Origin: Bacteroidales bacterium | GTDB lineage: Bacteria; Bacteroidota; Bacteroidia; Bacteroidales; VadinHA17 | DNA: 35,622 nucleotides | Assembly: GCA_025454795.1 (NCBI GenBank) | Contig: JALONT010000029.1 | Span: 1 to 35,622 of the forward strand | Reading direction: 5' to 3' | Shown: positions 25,217 through 34,293 of the stretch, one piece after another | How positions within the stretch are numbered: position 1 is the first letter of the stretch | Layout: each line of letters begins with the position of its first letter | Program-made: the position numbers and the translations under genes | The notes under the pieces: model-generated | The model's input: only the letters and a program-made list of their open reading frames with translations | What the model was told of the DNA's origin: nothing | Databases searched by the model: none

Positions 25217-25883
25217 ATTATTTCTTGTTCCTACTCCTATAGGGAACCTCGGGGATATAACCTACCGTGCTGTTGAGGTACTGAACAGTGTCGATCTTAT
25301 ACTTGCAGAAGATACCCGCCAGTCCGGTAAGCTGCTAAGCCATTACAATATTAAATCGCCCCTTCAGTCGCACCATATGTTCAATGAGCATAGGAGTGTC
25401 GAAACTATCTGCACACGAATATTATCCGGTTTAAAAGTTGCACTGATCTCAGATGCAGGTACTCCAGGTATCTCTGACCCGGGATTTTTACTTGTGAGAA
25501 CATGTCTTGAAAAAGGAATCTCCGTGGAAACACTTCCGGGGCCTGTTGCTCTTATCCCGGCGCTGGTAAACTCTGGCCTGCCGTGCGAACGCTTCTGCTT
25601 TGAAGGATTTCTTCCTCCCAAAAAAGGCAGAAATAAAAGACTCACAAGACTTGAAGAGGAGACCAGAACCATGATCTTTTACGAGTCTCCATACCGGCTG
25701 GTTAAAACACTTGATGAGATGACGGGACATTTCGGATCTGAAAGAGAGGTCTCTGTTTCGAGAGAGCTGACCAAAGTATTTGAGGAGAATATCAGAGGTA
25801 CATTACCTTATCTGTCAGATTATTATAAGAATAAACCACCTAAAGGAGAGATTGTAATAGTGGTTGCCGGGAAAAAGGATTAA
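25209..25883 (+). CDS. rsmI: 16S rRNA (cytidine1402-2'-O)-methyltransferase
   Basis: This 224-residue tetrapyrrole-methylase-fold enzyme 2'-O-methylates C1402 in the ribosomal P site. It shows the N-terminal LFLVPTPIGNLGDITYRAVE, the AEDTRQSGKLL segment, SAM-binding SDAGTPGISDPG and the LPGPVALIPAL loop. The protein is shorter than the roughly 280-residue enterobacterial form, lacking its C-terminal extension, as is usual in this phylum. It begins inside the preceding gene and is followed after 38 bases by the DUF5686 gene. Confidence 0.95.
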   Translation: MSKLFLVPTPIGNLGDITYRAVEVLNSVDLILAEDTRQSGKLLSHYNIKSPLQSHHMFNEHRSVETICTRILSGLKVALISDAGTPGISDPGFLLVRTCLEKGISVETLPGPVALIPALVNSGLPCERFCFEGFLPPKKGRNKRLTRLEEETRTMIFYESPYRLVKTLDEMTGHFGSEREVSVSRELTKVFEENIRGTLPYLSDYYKNKPPKGEIVIVVAGKKD

Positions 25884-25921
25884 ATTTTATATTCATAAAG
25901 ATCCAAAAACATTTGTCAGCT

Positions 25922-28618
25922 ATGAAGAGAACAATCTTGCTTTCTATTCTTCTTATAGTGACTTCCGGTCTGACTTATTCCCAAATCCTTAAGGGAAAAA
26001 TTACAAACGAATCAGGTGCAGCGATCCCATATGCCACAGTTTATATCCAGGAGATTAAACAGGGAACAACTGCCAACACAAAAGGAGATTATGAATTAAA
26101 GCTGGCTGCAGGCAAATATTTTGTCACCTACCAGAGTCTTGGTTTTGCCCCAATGTTTTTTAATATCATTGTTTCAAATCAAACAATCAAAAAGGATGTA
26201 GTGCTTCCGATGCAATACTATGAGATCCCTGAGGTAAGGATTACTGCTTCAGGTGAAGATCCGGCTTACGGCATAATGAGAAAGGCTGTCGGGATGGCAC
26301 CATATTATCAGAACAATATAAGCTATTATAAAGCTGAGGTATACCTTAAAGGAAACGTTGTCATTAACAAAATCCCAAAACTGCTGGAAAAAGCAATTAA
26401 TGTTGAAGCAAAGAACGATAAGGGAGCCAGCTTCAGCTCGACAAAAATCAAGGAGGGAGATGCATATATAATGGAGTCTTTTAATGAGATTGAATTTACG
26501 GCTCCTGATAAATATGCTCAGAAAGTGATTTCGATGAACACAACATTCCCGGGAGAGGATGGCGAAATATCGCCCATGGATTTCATTAATGCAAGCTTTT
26601 ATCAGCCGCTGATCGGCAACATGGCTATCTCTCCACTATCTCCTCAGGCTTTTTCATATTATAAATTCAAGTACCAGGGAGCTACCCTACAGGGAAATAA
26701 TACAATTAACAAAATACAGGTTATCCCGAAAATGAAAAGCCAGCAGCTTTTTGAGGGTACAATTTATGTAATAGAAGACCTCTGGTGCCTGTATAGTGTT
26801 GACCTCACAAATGATAATATGGCAGGAAAGATAAGTGTTCAGCAATTGTACGTCCCTGTTCAGGATGATATCTGGATGCCTGTAAGCCATAAATTCAAAA
26901 TGGAAATTAAGATAATCGGGGTCAGGGCAGATGCGGGATACGGAAGTTCTGTCAAATACCTGGATGTCAAACCAAATACCAGCCTGCAGAAACCTGAATC
27001 TGTAACCTCTGATTACTATGCAAAACCAGGGCTGTCGCAGTTAGCAGAGAATCAGACGATATCAAAAGAACAGAAAAAGATTGAGGAGATATTGCAGAAG
27101 GATAAGCTGAATAACAGGGATATGGTAAAGCTTTCAAAACTCATGGAAGAAGAATCTGAGAAAAGCCTCCCCGACAGTATCCGTAATAACCTGGAAATTA
27201 AAGATAATACGACCCATACTATAGAAAAGGACGCTGATAAGAAAGACAGTTTGTACTGGGCTGAAATCAGGCCTATACCATTATCCGACATTGAGCTGCG
27301 AAGCATCAGGGTACGCGACAGCATTAAAAACGAATCAACTCTTAAGAATATCAGGACGGACTCTATTCCGGGAGGAGCACAAAAGAAGAAAAGCAAATTC
27401 ACAAGGACAATCAATAATATCGGATCCGGGCATACCTGGTCAGACACAACCGGATTAAGTTTCAATTTCGGAGGGCTTCTGAATACTGACAATCTGAGCT
27501 TTAACACTGTCGACGGCTTCATTTACGGTATTGATTTCCGCCTGTCGAAGAGATGGAAATCTTCAAACAGCATCACAATTGCCCCTGAATTGAAGTGGGC
27601 ATTCAGCAGTGAAGAACTAATGTGGAGAGTAAACGGGAATTACAGCTTCGACAGGATGAAACAAAGGCAGATATTCTTCAGAACGGGAATTACAAGCCGT
27701 GATCTTTCGACCGGCGGATCTATAAATACTTTTCTTAATACTATCACAACTCTGTTTTTTGAGAAAAACTTCCTGAAGCTGTACAACACCGGTTACCTTA
27801 CCCTCGGCTACAGGGGTAAAATCACCAACGGTCTTAATCTCGAAATATCGGCAGGCTTTGAACAGAGAAAGGTGCTTGGGAATACGACTGATTTCACCTT
27901 TATAAAGACTGACAGAGAGTATTCTGACAATATACCTGTTAACGATTACCTGGCAGAGGGGTCAGATCCAATAAATGCATTGCGTGATCAGAGACATTTT
28001 GAATTTGTAACAAATGTTACATATACTCCGCGCCAAAGATACAGAATATGGAATGGCGCCATGATAGACAGCGGTTCTGACTGGCCCACCTTTAGCCTGA
28101 CCTGGAAACATGGGATAAATGAGTTTTCCGAGCTGACAGACAGTTACAAACACTTCGATATGATCAGGTTGGAAGCATCAAAAAGCCATGATATCGGAGG
28201 ATTCAGCGAGTTCAGATGGAGATTGCGGGCCGGTAGTTTTTTAAATAATTCATGGCTTACCTGGTATGATTTTTTCCATTTCAATTCGCAACCGCTGCTG
28301 GTTCTCCTTGATGATTATCAGGATGCCTTCAGACTTCCGGCATACTATTCACTGAGCACCCCTGAGCTCTTCGGAGAAGCGCATATAAAATATACAACCC
28401 CTTACCTCCTTCTAAAGTACCTCCCCGGCTTTAGCAAAACCCTGATGCGCGAAAACATCAGCATTTCATATCTCGGAACAAGGTATCGCAGTAACTACAC
28501 TGAAATAGGTTACAGTATCAGCGAGATATCACTATTCGGAGAACTTGGTGTCTATATCGGATTTGACAACCTGAAGTACCGGAGCACAGGCGTCAGACTT
28601 GTTTTGAAAATAGGGTAA
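25922..28618 (+). CDS. DUF5686 outer-membrane protein with carboxypeptidase-regulatory-like domain
   Basis: The ATG at 25922 gives 898 residues and signal MKRTILLSILLIVTSGLTYSQ; the TTG at 25913 adds three residues and is disfavoured. Residues about 22-105 are a transthyretin-like CarboxypepD_reg domain (GKITNESGAAIPYATVYIQE), as in the plug-side domain of TonB receptors. The DUF5686 body follows, with EDPAYGIMRKAVGMAP near 115-130. A charged low-complexity stretch (about 375-500) precedes a C-terminal strand-rich barrel ending VRLVLKIG. It is probably outer-membrane located. There is no TonB box or receptor plug, and its function is unknown. The gene ends 15 bases from the convergent dnaB stop. 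Confidence 0.85.
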   Translation: MKRTILLSILLIVTSGLTYSQILKGKITNESGAAIPYATVYIQEIKQGTTANTKGDYELKLAAGKYFVTYQSLGFAPMFFNIIVSNQTIKKDVVLPMQYYEIPEVRITASGEDPAYGIMRKAVGMAPYYQNNISYYKAEVYLKGNVVINKIPKLLEKAINVEAKNDKGASFSSTKIKEGDAYIMESFNEIEFTAPDKYAQKVISMNTTFPGEDGEISPMDFINASFYQPLIGNMAISPLSPQAFSYYKFKYQGATLQGNNTINKIQVIPKMKSQQLFEGTIYVIEDLWCLYSVDLTNDNMAGKISVQQLYVPVQDDIWMPVSHKFKMEIKIIGVRADAGYGSSVKYLDVKPNTSLQKPESVTSDYYAKPGLSQLAENQTISKEQKKIEEILQKDKLNNRDMVKLSKLMEEESEKSLPDSIRNNLEIKDNTTHTIEKDADKKDSLYWAEIRPIPLSDIELRSIRVRDSIKNESTLKNIRTDSIPGGAQKKKSKFTRTINNIGSGHTWSDTTGLSFNFGGLLNTDNLSFNTVDGFIYGIDFRLSKRWKSSNSITIAPELKWAFSSEELMWRVNGNYSFDRMKQRQIFFRTGITSRDLSTGGSINTFLNTITTLFFEKNFLKLYNTGYLTLGYRGKITNGLNLEISAGFEQRKVLGNTTDFTFIKTDREYSDNIPVNDYLAEGSDPINALRDQRHFEFVTNVTYTPRQRYRIWNGAMIDSGSDWPTFSLTWKHGINEFSELTDSYKHFDMIRLEASKSHDIGGFSEFRWRLRAGSFLNNSWLTWYDFFHFNSQPLLVLLDDYQDAFRLPAYYSLSTPELFGEAHIKYTTPYLLLKYLPGFSKTLMRENISISYLGTRYRSNYTEIGYSISEISLFGELGVYIGFDNLKYRSTGVRLVLKIG

Positions 28619-28633
28619 ACATTTTAAACCCGA

Positions 28634-30154
28634 TTATGCAAATGGTGGTTCTTCATAAACATTTGACTCATGTTCGAATCCGCCACCAGGGTGCCTGAGA
28701 TTATCATGATTCATCTTTGATCCCAGGGTAATGCTTTGGGCACTTCCACCTTCAGTAACTGCGTCAAGATCAAACTCATCAATATCAACAAACTGGGCTT
28801 TTTCTTCGCGGAATCTGAGTTTTACGTCATCAACAGGTCCGTTTCGGTTTTTTGCCAGTATTATTTCTGCAATTCCTTTTGTTGATGATCCGTCTTCAAA
28901 TGTTGTAATGCCGAATTTTTCCTGCCTGTGAATAAATACCACCATATCGGCGTCCTGTTCAATGGCGCCTGATTCACGAAGGTCAGACAGAAGCGGACGT
29001 TTTGTACCGCCTCTCATTTCCACTGATCTGTTCAGCTGTGAAAGCGCGATGATAGGAACATTCAGTTCTTTTGCTATGCTCTTGAGAGATCGTGAAATGT
29101 TGCTCACCTCCTGTTCGCGGCTTCCTGCATTATCGGGCCCGGACATAAGCTGCAGGTAGTCAACAATTACTATATCGAGTTTATGCTGAGCCATCAGACG
29201 GCGGCATTTTGCTCTCAGCTCAAATATTGATATTGCAGGAGTATCGTCAATGAAGATAGGAGCCTGAACCAGTTTTTTGATCCTTGTATCAAGTTGTTTC
29301 CATTCCTCTTCCGAAAGCCTTCCGTTCCTGATCTTATCGCCCGGAATATCTGTTTCTGCAACTATGAGCCTGTTCACAAGCTGTATTGATGACATTTCAC
29401 ATGAAAAAATCGCAACCTTTTTCCCGTGCTCAATTGCCATATTCCTGGCCATCGAGAGGGCAAGGGCAGTTTTCCCCATTGATGGACGAGCAGCTATTAT
29501 TATAAGTTCCGATTTCTGCCATCCGGAAGTCAGACGATCGAGCTTTGTGAAGCCTGACGGGGTTCCGACAAGAGCATCTTCTCTTTTCCCTGCCTCCTCG
29601 ATTTCCCTTATGGCATCCTTGATAACCATGTTGATAGGCGACACTTCTCTTTTGATGTTTCCCTCGGCGATCTGAAAGAGTTCGTTCTCGGAATAATCTA
29701 GCAATTCTGTAACATCCCATGTGTCATCAAATGACCTGGTCTGTATTTCGGTAGAAACCCTGATAAGCTCGCGCTGAATATATTTCTGAGCTACAATTCT
29801 TGCATGATAATCGACGTTAGCCGCACTTACAACTTTGGATGTAAGCTGAGTCAGATATACCGGGCCGCCAACGCTTTCGAGTTCATGGTGCGCTTTCAGT
29901 TCTTCGGTTACCGTGTAGAGATCGACGGGATATTCTCTTAATGACAGGTCGGAAATTGCTTTGAATATTTTTCTATGTGCATCCTTATAAAAGCTTTCCG
30001 GTTTCAAAATGTCAAGAATGGTAATGACAGCCTCTTTTTCCAGCATGATTGCTCCCAGAACAGCCTCTTCCATATCAATTGCCTGCGGTGGTACCTTCCC
30101 GAAATCTGATATTGTGGTAATTGCTGGTCTTGCTGGATTTGTCTGCTTTGCCAT
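28634..30154 (-). CDS. dnaB: Replicative DNA helicase
   Basis: This 506-residue hexameric helicase unwinds DNA ahead of the replisome. The N-terminal primase-interaction domain (about 20-125) includes PPQAIDMEEAVLGAIMLE. A helical linker follows, and then the RecA-like motor (about 190-465). Walker A ARPSMGKTA is at 222-230 and Walker B IVIVDYLQLM near 330. The arginine-finger region and LSQLNRSVEMR lie downstream, followed by DLRESGAIEQDADMVVFIHR. The tail after 465 is acidic and Gly/His-rich, and probably disordered. ATG start. There is no intein, although the DnaB family is a common host for them. It has its own promoter. Confidence 0.97.
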   Translation of the reverse strand: MAKQTNPARPAITTISDFGKVPPQAIDMEEAVLGAIMLEKEAVITILDILKPESFYKDAHRKIFKAISDLSLREYPVDLYTVTEELKAHHELESVGGPVYLTQLTSKVVSAANVDYHARIVAQKYIQRELIRVSTEIQTRSFDDTWDVTELLDYSENELFQIAEGNIKREVSPINMVIKDAIREIEEAGKREDALVGTPSGFTKLDRLTSGWQKSELIIIAARPSMGKTALALSMARNMAIEHGKKVAIFSCEMSSIQLVNRLIVAETDIPGDKIRNGRLSEEEWKQLDTRIKKLVQAPIFIDDTPAISIFELRAKCRRLMAQHKLDIVIVDYLQLMSGPDNAGSREQEVSNISRSLKSIAKELNVPIIALSQLNRSVEMRGGTKRPLLSDLRESGAIEQDADMVVFIHRQEKFGITTFEDGSSTKGIAEIILAKNRNGPVDDVKLRFREEKAQFVDIDEFDLDAVTEGGSAQSITLGSKMNHDNLRHPGGGFEHESNVYEEPPFA

Positions 30155-30217
30155 TTATTATACTTTATTGATATACAATCTATTAGCCAATATTCTCAAT
30201 TAATTTTCCGACAGGCT

Positions 30218-30225
30218 CAAAGGTA
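30218..30225 (-). promoter_or_regulatory. -7 element of dnaB
   Basis: The minus strand reads TACCTTTG followed by AGCC, an exact TAnnTTTG match about 64 bases before the dnaB ATG. The -33 position reads GATTTTAA, a partial match. The rest of 30155-30364 is AT-rich; TATTTTTA at 30341-30348 (+) is a weak candidate -7 for ispE. Confidence 0.5.
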
Positions 30226-30364
30226 TGAATAACCATGTTTAAAATCCGGAAGAGTATCTATTTATTACAAACAACTTTTGTTAAAAACTTGTTGAAAAGC
30301 AATAAAGCAGATCAGTGACAACAAATTCAAAACCTAATGGTATTTTTACATCAAATAACGGAAG

Positions 30365-31183
30365 ATGATCACATTCCCGAAAGCAAAGATAAATCTTGGA
30401 TTGAGGGTAACGGATAAACGGGCTGATGGTTTTCATGACATTGAGACTGTTTTTTACCCTGTTGGGCTTACCGATGCTCTTGAATTTATAATATCCTCCG
30501 ATTCAGTAAAGACTGATGAGCTTGTTGTCACAGGTATCAATATCGGGCTACTTCATGACAAAAACCTTGTTATACAGGCTGTAAAAAAACTGCGTGAAAC
30601 TTTTCCCGTTCCATTTCTGAAAATTCATTTGCATAAAGCAATACCTTCGGGAGCAGGACTAGGCGGAGGCTCATCTGATGCTGCTTATATCCTTAAAGGA
30701 ATCAATAAATGCCTTAATCTGTCAGTAAGTGATTCACAACTTAAGAGCATTGCCCTTGAATTGGGAAGCGATTGTCCTTTCTTTATCAATCCGGTTCCGT
30801 CACTTGCTACCGGACGTGGTGAAATACTAAAGCCGGTCGGGGCAGTACTGGAGGGTTATTACATAATTCTATTGAATCCGGGAATCAGTATAAGCACACG
30901 CGATGCATACCTTAATTCTCATATTTCTCAGTCGGAAAATAATCTTCAGCTGATGGTGAACCAACCCGTAACTGAATGGAAAAAAGTAATTTCAAACGAT
31001 TTTGAAGATTATGCATTTAAGCTCTATCCTCAGATCTCAGATTTAAAAAAGGCTTTGTACAAGCTTGGTGCAGTTTACAGTTCGATGTCAGGAAGCGGAT
31101 CAACTGTCTACGGGATCTTTTCAGAAAAGCCAGAAATTACCGGGAAGCTTAAGAATTTTATGATATTTGAGGGGAAACTGTAG
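30365..31183 (+). CDS. ispE: 4-diphosphocytidyl-2-C-methyl-D-erythritol kinase
   Basis: This 272-residue GHMP kinase of the non-mevalonate isoprenoid pathway phosphorylates CDP-methylerythritol. The N-terminal FPKAKINLGLRV (catalytic Lys region) opens the fold. The ATP-binding glycine-rich loop PSGAGLGGGSSDAA is at 94-107, the catalytic Asp region is LGSDCPFFI near 133-141, and the third motif MSGSGSTVYGIF is near 240-252. Length and ATG start are standard. It is a single gene whose stop lies 2 bases from the convergent biotin-carrier stop. Confidence 0.96.
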   Translation: MITFPKAKINLGLRVTDKRADGFHDIETVFYPVGLTDALEFIISSDSVKTDELVVTGINIGLLHDKNLVIQAVKKLRETFPVPFLKIHLHKAIPSGAGLGGGSSDAAYILKGINKCLNLSVSDSQLKSIALELGSDCPFFINPVPSLATGRGEILKPVGAVLEGYYIILLNPGISISTRDAYLNSHISQSENNLQLMVNQPVTEWKKVISNDFEDYAFKLYPQISDLKKALYKLGAVYSSMSGSGSTVYGIFSEKPEITGKLKNFMIFEGKL

Positions 31184-31185
31184 GC

Positions 31186-31503
31186 TCATTCCAGTTCCAG
31201 CAGCACTGTCCCCTTCGACACTTTATCTCCCTTTTTAACAGGAATATTTTTAATTTTTCCATCAATGCTGCATTTCAGCTGGTTCTGCATCTTCATCGAA
31301 TCGAGTATCATAAGATCATCGCCTTGTTTTACGATCTGCCCCGGTTTAACGATAATATCCAGAACCGTTCCCGAGATAAAACTTATGATCATGTGCGGAT
31401 CGGCAGCTTCATATGGCTTTCTGTTTCTAAATTTCTTACTGATCCTTGTTTTATAAAGGCTGGTATCAATATTCAGAACTTCCAGTTTCTCATTTTGCTT
31501 CAT
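31186..31503 (-). CDS. Biotin carboxyl carrier protein of an acyl-CoA carboxylase
   Basis: This 105-residue protein carries a biotinyl/lipoyl domain in its C-terminal 70 residues. The biotinylated lysine is predicted as K71 in LDSMKMQN, with the usual KPGQIVKQGD and KKGDKVSKGTVLLEL half-barrels on either side. The basic N-terminal 35 residues (TRISKKFRNRKPYE) are typical of carriers in stand-alone propionyl-CoA carboxylase or methylmalonyl-CoA decarboxylase subunits. The residues just before the Met-Lys-Met are Asp-Ser, not the commoner Glu-Ala or Glu-Ser. It lies 32 bases after the carboxyltransferase gene and is almost certainly its partner. No OadG-like membrane subunit lies between them. 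Confidence 0.9.
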   Translation of the reverse strand: MKQNEKLEVLNIDTSLYKTRISKKFRNRKPYEAADPHMIISFISGTVLDIIVKPGQIVKQGDDLMILDSMKMQNQLKCSIDGKIKNIPVKKGDKVSKGTVLLELE

Positions 31504-31535
31504 AGTTCCCTGAATTTATTCTTTGATCCTTCAAA

Positions 31536-33080
31536 TCAGAATGGAGGAAGTCCGTGTTTCTTATCGGGCATCTGAATTGACTTATTCTCCGACACAGCTA
31601 ATGAGTGCAGGAGTAATCTCCTTGTTTCTGATGGCTCAATAACTGCATCAACATACCCGCGTGAAGCTGCTACATATGGATTTGCAAATTTAGCTTTATA
31701 CTCATCAATTTTCTGTTTTCTCATCCCATCCGGATCATCCGACGACATGATCTCTTTTCTGAAGATTATGTTAGCTGCACCTTCAGGACCCATAACAGCT
31801 ATCTCGGCGGAGGGCCATGCAAAAACGAAATCAGCTCTCAGGTGACGTGAGCCCATGGCAATATAACCTCCGCCATAAGCTTTCCGGATGATAACTGTAA
31901 GTTTAGGAACAGTGGCTTCGCTGTAAGCATACAGTACTTTGGCACCATGACGGATAACCCCGGCATGTTCCTGATCGACACCCGGAAGATAACCAGGAAG
32001 GTCGACCAGTGTGATTATCGGAATATTAAATGCATCACAATAACGGATGAAACGAGCTGCTTTGTCTGAAGAGTCTACATCCAGCACCCCTGCCATTTCA
32101 AGAGGCTGATTAGCAACAAATCCTATTGTACGTCCACCCATTCTTCCAAACCCTATAACAATGTTCTTTGCATAAAGCTCCATGATCTCAAAGAAATCAG
32201 AAAAATCAACAATTGCACGGATTACATCCTTAACATCATACGGGAGTGTCGGATCCTCCGGGACGATCTTGTTGATATTGAATTCCGGGTTGGGTTCACC
32301 CTGTTCAAAAGGCTTTGCTTTCAGACTGTTATTCCATGGAATGAATGTAATAAGCTTCTTTATCTGATCAAAGCATTCTTCTTCACTTGTCGCGAAGAAG
32401 TGGGCATTGCCAGTGATCTCGCTGTGAACCTGTGCTCCGCCTAGATCTTCCATAGATATCTCCTCGCCAAGAACAGTTTTAATTACCTCTGGCCCGGTAA
32501 TGAACATTTTAGAGATATTATCGACAACGAAAACGAAATCTGTAAGAGCAGGTGAATACACAGCGCCACCGGCGCATGGTCCAAGTATCACGGAGATCTG
32601 TGGAATAACTCCACTGGAAATTGTGTTGCGAAAAAATATCTCACCATACCCGGCCAGTGAATTAACACCTTCCTGGATTCTTGCTCCACCGGAATCATTT
32701 ATACCAATCAGGGGCATTCTCATTTTCAGAGCATGATCCATTATCTTTGTGATCTTTCTTGAATGCATAAGACCAAGTGATCCGCCGGCAACAGTGAAAT
32801 CCTGGGCAAAAACTGCCACAGGAGCCCCGTAAATAGTACCTGAACCGATAATAACACCATCGGTAGGAAGGGATTTCTTATCCATATCGAAGTCACGGGC
32901 CTCATGCTCAGCAAAAAGGTCATATTCGTTGAAAGAGTTCTCATCCAGAAGAGCCATAATCCGCTCACGGGCAGTACGTTTTCCAAGGGCTTTCTGCTTT
33001 TCTATAGCTTTTTCGCCACCTCCCCGGAACATCTGCTCACGTTTCTCCTGTAATTCCTTTATCTTTTTATTAATTGCCAT
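31536..33080 (-). CDS. Propionyl/methylmalonyl-CoA carboxyltransferase (beta/alpha subunit)
   Basis: This 514-residue carboxyltransferase moves CO2 between biotin and propionyl-CoA. It is named pccB in carboxylases and mmdA in sodium-pumping decarboxylases. The two crotonase-like halves are clear. The N half has GGARIQEGVNSLAGYGEIF and the oxyanion region GPCAGGAVYSPALTDF. The C half has the LVDLPGYLPGVDQEHAG loop and KAYGGGYIAMGS. ATG start and standard length. The biotin carrier follows, but neither a biotin carboxylase nor the membrane beta subunit is in the window, so carboxylase and decarboxylase cannot be separated. A weak promoter lies upstream. Confidence 0.93.
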   Translation of the reverse strand: MAINKKIKELQEKREQMFRGGGEKAIEKQKALGKRTARERIMALLDENSFNEYDLFAEHEARDFDMDKKSLPTDGVIIGSGTIYGAPVAVFAQDFTVAGGSLGLMHSRKITKIMDHALKMRMPLIGINDSGGARIQEGVNSLAGYGEIFFRNTISSGVIPQISVILGPCAGGAVYSPALTDFVFVVDNISKMFITGPEVIKTVLGEEISMEDLGGAQVHSEITGNAHFFATSEEECFDQIKKLITFIPWNNSLKAKPFEQGEPNPEFNINKIVPEDPTLPYDVKDVIRAIVDFSDFFEIMELYAKNIVIGFGRMGGRTIGFVANQPLEMAGVLDVDSSDKAARFIRYCDAFNIPIITLVDLPGYLPGVDQEHAGVIRHGAKVLYAYSEATVPKLTVIIRKAYGGGYIAMGSRHLRADFVFAWPSAEIAVMGPEGAANIIFRKEIMSSDDPDGMRKQKIDEYKAKFANPYVAASRGYVDAVIEPSETRRLLLHSLAVSENKSIQMPDKKHGLPPF

Positions 33081-33117
33081 TGAATAATATTTTAAATTCT
33101 GTAATGTCTAAAGAATT

Positions 33118-33125
33118 CAAGGGTA
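33118..33125 (-). promoter_or_regulatory. Weak -7 element for the carboxyltransferase gene
   Basis: The minus strand reads TACCCTTG, one base off TAnnTTTG, 38 bases before the ATG. Next to it, ACAATTT (33125-33131) and AAATTGT (33137-33143) form a 7-bp AT hairpin that could be a weak lptG terminator or an operator. Confidence 0.25.
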
Positions 33126-33156
33126 CAATTTAAATGAAATTGTCTGACTTAACGAA

Positions 33157-34293
33157 TTATTTTGGAGCCAATTTATAAAGTACAAGGGCAATTACAATGT
33201 AAAGCATGTTTGGTATCCACATGGCCAGCATCGGGTTCAGATCCCCTTTAAGTGAAAACTGTGAGGCGAACTGGAGAAAAAGTATATAAGAAAAGCTTAG
33301 CGCCAGTCCTATTCCAATGTTCATTCCAATACCTCCTCTTACTTTTCTTGACGAAAGGGATACTCCGATAAGGGTCAGTATAAATACTGCAAACGGACTG
33401 GCAAAGCGTCTGTGTTTTTCAATAAGGAAAACCTTGAGTTCTTCCGAACCCTGCAACCTGAGGAGATCTATATAATCGGAAAGCTCTTTATATGTCATTG
33501 TCCCTACAAATCCAGGATCTCTTGAAAAATCGCCGGGTTTGATAGTCAGAGTAGTATCCAGCTTTATGCCTCTGGTAAAAATTTCCTCTTTGTCTTTTAT
33601 TTCTCTGATAGTATAACTTAGCGCAGTCCATTTATGTGTTGTTGAATCCCATGTAACTGATGGTGAAGATAATTTGGAGATAAGTTTCCCCTCCTCATCG
33701 AATTTCTCGATCGTAAAATTTCGTCCCCGGAGATATATGGGGCTATAGGATTCCATATAGACATAAACATTTTTAAATACTTGCCTGTGAATATTTTCAA
33801 CATTTATTTTTCTCCCCTGCGACCGGTAATATTTATCTTCAAAATCCATCCTGACAAGGTTTGAATGAGGGATAACGAAGTTTGTCAGGTAGAATATTAT
33901 AAGTGCAATTACCATTGCAGCAAGAAAATATGGCCACATCATCCTGCGGAAGCTCATGCCGCTGTTCAGGATGGCAATGATCTCAGTATTGACTGCCATG
34001 CGGGAGGTGAAGAAAATCACAGAAATAAATACGAATAATGGGGCAAAAAGAGTAGCAAAATATGGTATGAAATTGAGATAATAATCGAAGACTACAGCTC
34101 TCCACGGAGCTGCTTTCTCCATAAAATTATCTATCTTCTCTGCAAAATCAAAAACAACGGCTATTGTCATTATCAGGATAATGCAAAAGAAGAATGTACC
34201 CAGGAATTTCCGGATAATATAAGTATCGATAATTTTAATTCTCAGGGTATCTAAAGTCGCTCTGAGAGTTTTTTTATCATTGACTCTTTCCAT
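33157..34293 (-). CDS. lptG: LptF/LptG-family lipopolysaccharide export permease
   Basis: This 378-residue inner-membrane permease belongs to the Lpt ABC complex that extracts LPS for transport to the outer membrane. Three helices are visible near the N-terminus (about 30-55, 70-95 and 110-135), then a periplasmic beta-jellyroll (about 140-280), then three C-terminal helices (about 295-375). The sequence IIDTYIIRKFLGTFFF is the family's usual N-terminus. The ATG at 34293 adds about 18 residues before it and overlaps tgt by 43 bases. An ATT codon at 34239, just 11 bases after the tgt stop, would begin at that point. LptF and LptG are hard to tell apart, so the symbol is provisional. Confidence 0.85.
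   Translation of the reverse strand: MERVNDKKTLRATLDTLRIKIIDTYIIRKFLGTFFFCIILIMTIAVVFDFAEKIDNFMEKAAPWRAVVFDYYLNFIPYFATLFAPLFVFISVIFFTSRMAVNTEIIAILNSGMSFRRMMWPYFLAAMVIALIIFYLTNFVIPHSNLVRMDFEDKYYRSQGRKINVENIHRQVFKNVYVYMESYSPIYLRGRNFTIEKFDEEGKLISKLSSPSVTWDSTTHKWTALSYTIREIKDKEEIFTRGIKLDTTLTIKPGDFSRDPGFVGTMTYKELSDYIDLLRLQGSEELKVFLIEKHRRFASPFAVFILTLIGVSLSSRKVRGGIGMNIGIGLALSFSYILFLQFASQFSLKGDLNPMLAMWIPNMLYIVIALVLYKLAPK

Noticed and set aside
28634-30154. Possible intein or frameshift in dnaB.
   Set aside because: Walker A, Walker B and the C-terminal motifs are contiguous at normal spacing and total length is standard, so no insertion is present.
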